Of a stretch of 12,613 bases of DNA, positions 7,381 through 12,613 are shown one piece after another. The stretch is taken from assembly GCA_016650355.1 (NCBI GenBank), contig JAENVX010000072.1, forward strand, positions 1-12,613. The letters are read 5' to 3'. A model generated the notes under the pieces. It saw only the letters and a list, made by a program, of their open reading frames with translations, had not been told where the DNA came from and ran no database searches. The translations under genes and the position numbers were made by a program. Position 1 is the stretch's first letter. Every line of letters begins with the position of its first letter. This DNA comes from Bacteroidia bacterium (lineage in GTDB: Bacteria; Bacteroidota; Bacteroidia; Cytophagales; Cyclobacteriaceae).

Positions 7381-9171
7381 TTAGTATGCTGTTGCTTGAG
7401 GCTGAAATTCTGCCCAACCATCTGTCCAATCTGTTGCACCGAAAGCCCCTTTGTACGTCAGAGTCTTGTCAAAGAAACTTCCCAATTTTGCATTTGCAAA
7501 AAGAGTAGCCGCTGTTTGGCCAGTTAAGCTTCCTGATGAGATCGCAAAATTTGGATTAGATGGATAGGTTGATGCTGTATAAGCGCCAAAGAATAACTCC
7601 TTATCTAATCCATAAGCTGCGTAAGGATTAACCGAAGTTGCTGGAGATTCAGGAGTAGGAGACCAACCTCCATTTGCGCCTGATGCTGTTGGCTTCTCAA
7701 CGATGCTACCTCCATTTATCCAAAAGTCCTTAACCGTTGTTGAAGCAGCACCAGAGACATTTGATCCAAATTCACCATTTGCTGTTGTGTTGGGTGCAAA
7801 TAATACGTTGTTGCTGAGCACCGCAGCGCCTGAAGTGAAGTTGTCCAATGTAGCCTGATCATCCATTGTTAATCCAAGCGACCATCCTGAAATCACTGAA
7901 TTGAAAAGAGATAACGCTGTTCTTCTGCGAATGTGCATGGCGCGGGTATAATTACCACTAATAGATCTTGCACTAGTACCGGAGCCCAAGCCCGTGTTAA
8001 AATCAAGCGGGCCGAACACACTTACGTTGGAAAAAACTCCTTTTGTATATCCAGCAAGCCCACTTGGTATATCATTGGCATTGCCTTGGTTATCACTTTC
8101 AAAAGCCGTTGAACCCGATTGATCGGCAAAGAAAGGATTCCTTACCGAAAGACCCCATTGTACATTACCACTCCAACCGAAATCTGTATCGAAATCATCA
8201 TCCCACGTAGAAAGAGAAATAAGGTGTTTTGCGTTAACGCTTCCACCGAACCACTCAAAGCCATCATCACCACCAAAAGAAACTTGTACAAAATCAAGAG
8301 TAGTACCGCTACCAACTGCTCCTAATGTTAAGCTATTAGTCTCATTATTTGGAGTAAGTTCAACTCCGGCATATTCAATGCGCACATATTTTAATGAACC
8401 TGAATTTTCGTCAGCATTAGTTGTTGGACTGGTAATATTACCATAAGTCTGTGATGGTGTTATGCCCTCAATCGCAGGCATGGCCGATTGATTTACCCAA
8501 GCATTTCCAAGCAAAATTACTCCTCCCCAATCACCACGGTCGCGCTCACCTATAGCTTGTGACGAAGTAAAAACAATAGGTTTAGCAGCTGTTCCGTTGG
8601 CAATCAATTTTCCACCAGGTTGAATTATCAATGCCGCTTTAGTTGCCTTGTCTCCTTTGATAACTGTTCCTTCGGGAATAGTTAATGTAACACCGTTCGG
8701 CACAAAGACTTGTCCCTTCAATAAATAAGCTATGGATGCATCAAGCGTCTGCGTTGCCAGGATCCCTTCCAATTTAACAATAGGATCACCAACCGATATG
8801 ATAAAGTTCGAAATAGCAGAAGGATAATCTTTATTGTCAATAGCTTGAAACGATACTACGATTACAGATCCGATTATTGCTGTAGATGGTATTGTGTATT
8901 CATACGGGATAGGAACAGATAGATCTAATGTGCTGATGTCTTTTGTTTCTGCTTCAACGCCAGCCACATATATTACTAGTGATTTACCTCCATTGGGAGC
9001 TGACACAGTTACATTTGCAGAAACTATTTTCCCTGGAGTATTCGCTGCAGCGGTGGGGTCAACATCCACAATTGGTGCTGGCTCTATCTTTTCACTTTCG
9101 TTACAACTTTGCAACACCAGAAGTGAGATACTTAAAACAAACAGGGCCAAGATTTGAGTAAATTTTTTCAT
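7381..9171 (-). CDS. Parallel beta-helix lipoprotein paired with a TonB-dependent receptor
   Basis: A 596-residue predicted outer-membrane lipoprotein. The type II signal peptide MKKFTQILALFVLSISLLVL is followed by lipobox LQSC, giving lipidated Cys23; NESEKIEP after it resembles a surface-export signal. Residues about 48-128 look like an immunoglobulin/Fn3-type beta domain. From about 130 on, the sequence has the short repeated beta-strands of a right-handed parallel beta-helix (VPNGVTLTIPEGTVIKGD, LIIQPGGKLIANGTAAKPIV, RGDWGGVILLGNAWVN). Two Asp-rich turns typical of this family, GDDGFEWFGG at 301 and WDDDFDTDFGW at 323, could bind metal. I see no T9SS C-terminal domain and no SusD-like fold. 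The gene lies just downstream of the TonB-dependent receptor in the same orientation, which suggests it captures or presents that receptor's ligand. Ligand unknown. It has its own promoter-like box and a strong terminator. Confidence 0.85.
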   Translation of the reverse strand: MKKFTQILALFVLSISLLVLQSCNESEKIEPAPIVDVDPTAAANTPGKIVSANVTVSAPNGGKSLVIYVAGVEAETKDISTLDLSVPIPYEYTIPSTAIIGSVIVVSFQAIDNKDYPSAISNFIISVGDPIVKLEGILATQTLDASIAYLLKGQVFVPNGVTLTIPEGTVIKGDKATKAALIIQPGGKLIANGTAAKPIVFTSSQAIGERDRGDWGGVILLGNAWVNQSAMPAIEGITPSQTYGNITSPTTNADENSGSLKYVRIEYAGVELTPNNETNSLTLGAVGSGTTLDFVQVSFGGDDGFEWFGGSVNAKHLISLSTWDDDFDTDFGWSGNVQWGLSVRNPFFADQSGSTAFESDNQGNANDIPSGLAGYTKGVFSNVSVFGPLDFNTGLGSGTSARSISGNYTRAMHIRRRTALSLFNSVISGWSLGLTMDDQATLDNFTSGAAVLSNNVLFAPNTTANGEFGSNVSGAASTTVKDFWINGGSIVEKPTASGANGGWSPTPESPATSVNPYAAYGLDKELFFGAYTASTYPSNPNFAISSGSLTGQTAATLFANAKLGSFFDKTLTYKGAFGATDWTDGWAEFQPQATAY

Positions 9172-9193
9172 ACGGTTTACTTTTTATTTGCCA

Positions 9194-9201
9194 CAAAATT
9201 A
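9194..9201 (-). promoter_or_regulatory. -7 promoter box of the beta-helix lipoprotein gene
   Basis: TAATTTTG on the - strand matches TAnnTTTG at all fixed bases and lies 22 bases before the ATG at 9171, so the transcript would have a leader of roughly 15 bases. No TTG stands at the expected -33 distance; the nearest resemblance is TTTC at 9220-9217. It lies downstream of the receptor gene's terminator, which supports independent initiation. Confidence 0.45.
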
Positions 9202-9280
9202 AGACGAAGGCATTTTGAAATAGTGAAAGGGCAGTTAACGATTTATTACGCTAGTGTTACCATCTTCACTGCTTGTTATT

Positions 9281-9317
9281 AAATTAAAAAGTCTGCTATC
9301 CAATTGAATAACAGACT
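9281..9317 (-). terminator. Rho-independent terminator of the TonB-dependent receptor gene
   Basis: On the - strand AGTCTGTTATTC (9317-9306) pairs with GGATAGCAGACT (9301-9290) around an AATT loop. This is a 12-bp stem with two U-G pairs that hold only in this strand, followed by TTTTAATTT. It lies 20 bases after the receptor's stop codon. Confidence 0.9.
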
Positions 9318-9337
9318 CTCTTTACCTAAATAGTTCT

Positions 9338-12166
9338 CTAGTTTTCTTTATTAAACTTCCATGACAGTGCGAGTGAAAACAACGCGCCTGTTTTGTAACG
9401 TTGAATAAGCGCCTCTTCTTTTTGAATTTTATTGTCGCTGTTGTTATCCTGATAGATCCGATATGCAGAGTTCAGAGCATTCTGAATATTTAACTTTGTT
9501 TCAAAACGTTTGCTTCCCCATTTTTTTGCAATCTGAAAGTCCAGCGAATTGCGCGGCATCTCATACCAGGATGGGAAGAGCTTATCACCAACCGTGAAAA
9601 TGCGAGCGCCAAAAAGATTGTAAGCCCCATTTAGTGAAAGACCGGTGATTTCATCACTATAATAAAGTCCTACGTTGATTATGTAAGGCGATTGTCCTTG
9701 CAAAGGTCGGAATTGCGATTGGTTGGTAGCTTGTGTTCCTACATTTACCTCACTCTTGATTAATGCTGCATTCAGGTTAAAAGAAGTGTTGCGTAATATT
9801 TTAGACATGCCTAAACTGGCGAGTGACTTTCTAAACTCCAATTCAATTCCCAAATCTGTTGCTGACTCTGCATTTCCATAATAAAGTTGCGGAGTTTCGG
9901 AAGTTATTTGAAGGTACGTCTCAATCGGATTTTGAATGGACTTATAAAAAGTTCCGATACTCAACATTTCGCCTGGGTTAGGAAAGAATTCAAAACGCAA
10001 ATCAATATTGTTGATAGAAGCCGTCTTAAGATTAGTGCTTCCAAAGATCCCCGCCTCGTATTCAAATTGGTAATATAAAAAAGGAGCAAGCTCTCTGAAC
10101 TCAGGCCTATTTACTGTTCGACTATAGGCCGCCCGAAGAAGTGAACGATCGGTAACATTGTAAGCAATATTTACAGAGGGAAGCGGGCTGAAAATAGGAT
10201 TGTTGACATTGACCCTACCTGAATTTGTACTAGCCGCTAATGTTTGAATGTTGTATTCTCCTCTGAATCCAAGAGACACATCAAATTTTCCGAAGGGCAT
10301 TGCCGCACTTATATATCCTGCCGCCAAAAGATTTGTGCCCTGGTAAGCATCTTGAGGTTGTGTGCCTTCTTCTATGACAAAACCATCATTTTTTTTGATA
10401 TTCTCAGGGGCAAAAATCTGATCTAAAGGAAGCTGACTTAACTCAAGCCCTGTTTGGCCATCCGAAGTTCCAGGGTATAAATAATTTAAATAACGCGCAC
10501 TGAAGGAACGGGTCTTATATTCCGTAAAATACCCCGCCTTAATTGTTGGCCTGCGTTTTTCACTTTCGCCATTAAATTTCTTTTCAAAATTCAACCCATT
10601 GGAGATACCCTGGTCTGTTAGGTCAGACCAGAATCTTCCTGTTTCAAATAAATTTCCGCTTGATGGAAGCTGCATCGTGTAAGGAGCCTCAGTACCTTCA
10701 AGGTCCTTGCGCTGATAAGTTCGAAATCTTCTATAGTCAGGTTCATTTCGCTTGATGTAGTTAAGGCCAACCACCCAATTTAATTTCGATGTGCCATCAC
10801 CAAGTGTATGAGTTCCATCCAACTGACCAGAATAAATGCTACGGCTCAAGTAGTGATACGCATAGTTGACAAGCTTGTCGTTAGGGCGTTGAACAAAATC
10901 CTCACCGGTGCGAATGGTGCTTTCATTCTCACCCAACTGCACAAATAAATTTTTGAATTCGATTTTATTTCGATTGTTAAGGTTAAACGACCAATTATGC
11001 ATCAGGTTGACTCGTGTATCGTTGCTGGTGAAGTTGTCCTTGTACTGAAAGCGCTTGTCAGCCGAAGTCGCATCAAACGCATTGTAGCGTAGAAAATCAG
11101 ATTGATAATGTTGATAGCTATTTGAATAGGCTACAGAAGTAAGATTACTCGCGGTAACTTTTCCAATTTTAAAATTTTGAGACGTTGCGAAGTTAAAACC
11201 AAAATCCAACGGTGCATTTTTCGTCTTATAATCGAAATTATTCGTCAATGATTTTCCGGCCCGTTCGCGCAAATTTGAATTCCGTGAAGAATTCTTTAAT
11301 GCTGCAGTCCCAGGAAAGTTTGCCGGTAAATCGCGGAAGCCATTGTCAAAACCAAACACGTCTGTAGGACTTCGTTCCGATGAATTGAAATCCTGAAAGG
11401 TGGTGTTCGTTCGATATCCAAACGTTAACCCAGCACTTGTAAATTCTTCATATGCAGGATTTTTAGTGATCATGTGAATGACGCCACCCGCAAAATCACC
11501 GGGCAATTCAGCCGATCCGGATTTGTAAACCAACATCTGATCAATTGTTCCGGCAGGAATAAGATCAAAAGAAAATGAACGTTTATCGATTTCAGTGCTG
11601 GGCGCGATCACGCCATTAATCATCACTTGATTGTACCGCTCAGGCAAACCACGAATTAATACAAAGCGATTGTCAACAATGGTTACACCCGGCACGCGCT
11701 GCATCACTTGGGCTGCATCGCGATCGGGAAGTTTAGTAAGTTGCTCAGATGAAATACCACTTACTACCAATTTACTGTCTCTGATTGCACTGATTAGATT
11801 TGCGTCCGTTGCAATGTCTTTTCTGGCAATGATTACAATTTCCTCAAGCTCCGCTACGTCCTCAACTAGTGTAATCTCTAGAGTTGTTTTGCTTGCACTT
11901 TCAACGCCAACATCAGGTATCGTTTGTGTTTTGTAAGTTATAGAAGAAACCTCCATAACATATGTTCCCGGCTTTACATTGCTAATAAGGAAGTTTCCAT
12001 CCAAGTCGGTTGCTGCACCTACTGTTGTACCTTGAATAACAACACTTGCACCGATCACACCCTCCATGGTTTTATGATCAACAACTCGGCCTGCTATGGT
12101 TCCATTTTGTGAAAAGGCTTGAAAACTGAACAGAGAGACAAATAAAACGCATATTGAACGCAGCAT
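9338..12166 (-). CDS. TonB-dependent outer-membrane receptor with N-terminal CRD-like domain
   Basis: A 942-residue outer-membrane transporter that would use TonB/ExbBD energy to import a ligand into the periplasm. It starts with a Sec signal peptide (MLRSICVLFVSLFSFQAFSQ). Residues 22-101 are a carboxypeptidase-regulatory-like beta-sandwich (GTIAGRVVDHKTMEGVIGAS, DLDGNFLISNVKPGTY). Residues 107-114 (LEEIVIIA) stand where the TonB box usually lies. The plug covers about 125-236 (LPDRDAAQVMQRVPGV, RGLPERYNQVMINGVIAP, FAGGVIHMITKN). The rest is a 22-strand-type barrel ending LALSWKFNKEN. Length is normal and the gene is intact. It is not a classical SusC: the neighbouring lipoprotein is a beta-helix protein, not SusD, and the plug lacks the usual SusC signature. 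No enzyme gene in view reveals the ligand. Upstream DNA carries a tandem motif and an inverted repeat that may control it. Confidence 0.93.
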   Translation of the reverse strand: MLRSICVLFVSLFSFQAFSQNGTIAGRVVDHKTMEGVIGASVVIQGTTVGAATDLDGNFLISNVKPGTYVMEVSSITYKTQTIPDVGVESASKTTLEITLVEDVAELEEIVIIARKDIATDANLISAIRDSKLVVSGISSEQLTKLPDRDAAQVMQRVPGVTIVDNRFVLIRGLPERYNQVMINGVIAPSTEIDKRSFSFDLIPAGTIDQMLVYKSGSAELPGDFAGGVIHMITKNPAYEEFTSAGLTFGYRTNTTFQDFNSSERSPTDVFGFDNGFRDLPANFPGTAALKNSSRNSNLRERAGKSLTNNFDYKTKNAPLDFGFNFATSQNFKIGKVTASNLTSVAYSNSYQHYQSDFLRYNAFDATSADKRFQYKDNFTSNDTRVNLMHNWSFNLNNRNKIEFKNLFVQLGENESTIRTGEDFVQRPNDKLVNYAYHYLSRSIYSGQLDGTHTLGDGTSKLNWVVGLNYIKRNEPDYRRFRTYQRKDLEGTEAPYTMQLPSSGNLFETGRFWSDLTDQGISNGLNFEKKFNGESEKRRPTIKAGYFTEYKTRSFSARYLNYLYPGTSDGQTGLELSQLPLDQIFAPENIKKNDGFVIEEGTQPQDAYQGTNLLAAGYISAAMPFGKFDVSLGFRGEYNIQTLAASTNSGRVNVNNPIFSPLPSVNIAYNVTDRSLLRAAYSRTVNRPEFRELAPFLYYQFEYEAGIFGSTNLKTASINNIDLRFEFFPNPGEMLSIGTFYKSIQNPIETYLQITSETPQLYYGNAESATDLGIELEFRKSLASLGMSKILRNTSFNLNAALIKSEVNVGTQATNQSQFRPLQGQSPYIINVGLYYSDEITGLSLNGAYNLFGARIFTVGDKLFPSWYEMPRNSLDFQIAKKWGSKRFETKLNIQNALNSAYRIYQDNNSDNKIQKEEALIQRYKTGALFSLALSWKFNKEN

Positions 12167-12185
12167 ACTATTATTGTTTGCTGCA

Positions 12186-12229
12186 AAGGTCGATATGCAA
12201 TATTACCCCTTAAGGTCGTTGATATTACC
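12186..12229. repeat. Two tandem copies of a bipartite motif upstream of the receptor gene
   Basis: On the + strand AAGGTCG (12186-12192) with ATATTACC (12200-12207) is followed by AAGGTCG (12212-12218) with ATATTACC (12222-12229). Both half-motifs are repeated exactly; the gap between halves is 7 bases in the first copy and 3 in the second. The block lies 20-63 bases before the receptor's ATG, where promoter and regulator sites are expected. The - strand GACCTTTG at 12191-12184 matches the TAnnTTTG box except for its first base. Confidence 0.5.
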
Positions 12230-12264
12230 AAATTGTTAAGGCAGCCAAAGAAGGGCTAAGGCAA

Positions 12265-12301
12265 TTGAGTTAGTTTGTTTCGAACAAATGATTTAACTCA
12301 A
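12265..12301. repeat. Inverted repeat upstream of the receptor gene (possible operator)
   Basis: Outer arms TTGAGTTA (12265-12272) and TAACTCAA (12294-12301) are exact reverse complements. Inside them TTTGTT (12274-12279) and AACAAA (12283-12288) form a second exact pair around TCG. The two pairs are offset by 1 base on the left and 5 on the right. No T-run follows on either side, so it is more like a protein-binding dyad than a terminator. Regulator unknown. Confidence 0.4.
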
Positions 12302-12388
12302 ATGAAAATGAGCTACTTAGATCAATCTGCCAAATAACATAGCAGTAATTTTTGGGTAATCACTGTAAAGTTTGGATAATAAATAGTT

Positions 12389-12440
12389 CCAGTTTCAGGA
12401 TACTAGTTTGAGGGACAACAAACATCCTCCCTGTAACTGG
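12389..12440 (-). terminator. Possible hairpin terminator after the MoxR-family gene
   Basis: CCAGTTTCAGG (12389-12399) and CCTGTAACTGG (12430-12440) are reverse complements at 10 of 11 positions. Inside, the - strand GTTTG and CAAAC can extend the stem. It begins 13 bases beyond the ATPase stop codon. The sequence after it on the - strand (AACTATTTATTATCC) is AT-rich but has no real T-run, so efficiency is doubtful. Confidence 0.35.
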
Positions 12441-12453
12441 CAACCGGTAACTA

Positions 12454-12613
12454 TTACTTGCTGATAGGAATCTTATTCAAGATGACTTTAATGATGTCCG
12501 AAGTTTTTACGTTATCTGCTTCTGCTTCGTAATTCAATAAGATGCGGTGGTTCATTACATCTAATGCTACAGCTTTGATATCTTCTGGCAGTACATAATC
12601 GCGGCCATCAAAA
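12454..12613 (-). CDS. MoxR-family AAA+ ATPase, C-terminal fragment
   Basis: The last 52 residues of a protein that continues beyond the right edge. The fragment begins FDGRDYVLPEDIKAVALDVM and continues NHRILLNYEAEADNV, the C-terminal lid of MoxR-type AAA+ ATPases, which commonly read GRDYVxPEDIKxLA followed by HRIxLxYEAEAxxV. These ATPases are thought to act as chaperone-like motors, often next to DUF58 and von Willebrand A-domain proteins. The ATP-binding motifs lie outside the window. No DUF58 or Bat gene follows it on this side; a TonB-dependent receptor does, so it is either the last gene of its operon or alone. Confidence 0.9.
   Translation of the reverse strand, partial: FDGRDYVLPEDIKAVALDVMNHRILLNYEAEADNVKTSDIIKVILNKIPISK

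Noticed and set aside
11631..11936. 101-residue open frame on the + strand inside the receptor gene
   Set aside because: It is antisense to a well-supported coding region, has low-complexity Ser/Thr-rich content and no recognisable domain or promoter.
9338..12166. SusC/SusD polysaccharide utilisation pair
   Set aside because: The neighbouring lipoprotein is a beta-helix protein rather than SusD, the plug lacks the usual SusC signature, and no glycoside hydrolase is present.

Overview
The window looks like a chromosomal stretch of a Bacteroidota bacterium, most likely of the Cytophagales type. The grounds are AT-rich DNA, Bacteroidota-type promoter boxes (TAnnTTTG), a TonB-dependent receptor with an N-terminal carboxypeptidase-regulatory-like domain, lipoproteins with acidic residues just after the lipidated cysteine, and a PorE-like beta-propeller/OmpA protein. 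Starts lack clear Shine-Dalgarno sequences, also typical of the phylum. The genus cannot be fixed from the sequence alone.

Layout. At the left edge the 3' end of purM (purine biosynthesis) runs on the + strand. Everything else is on the - strand. purM converges on a two-gene operon: a large secreted TPR-CHAT protein with an intact caspase-like His/Cys pair (start 6466), followed 17 bases later by a secreted PD40 beta-propeller/OmpA protein (start 2648). A promoter with a dyad over its -7 box sits before the operon. Upstream of that lie a small lipoprotein of unknown function (start 7318), a parallel beta-helix lipoprotein (start 9171), a TonB-dependent receptor (start 12166) and, cut by the right edge, the C-terminus of a MoxR-family AAA ATPase.

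How they fit. The receptor and the beta-helix lipoprotein form a likely envelope uptake pair, although a strong terminator separates them and the lipoprotein has its own promoter-like box. The TPR-CHAT and PD40/OmpA proteins both carry Sec signal peptides and should meet in the periplasm, the latter held to peptidoglycan by its OmpA domain. This pair is the most intriguing system here: a possible extracytoplasmic caspase-like protease coupled to a wall-anchored propeller scaffold. Hairpins with U-tracts mark the ends of the receptor, beta-helix lipoprotein and small lipoprotein genes. In the first two, G-U pairs form only in the - strand transcript, which confirms their polarity. No tRNA, rRNA, CRISPR array, insertion sequence or phage gene is visible.
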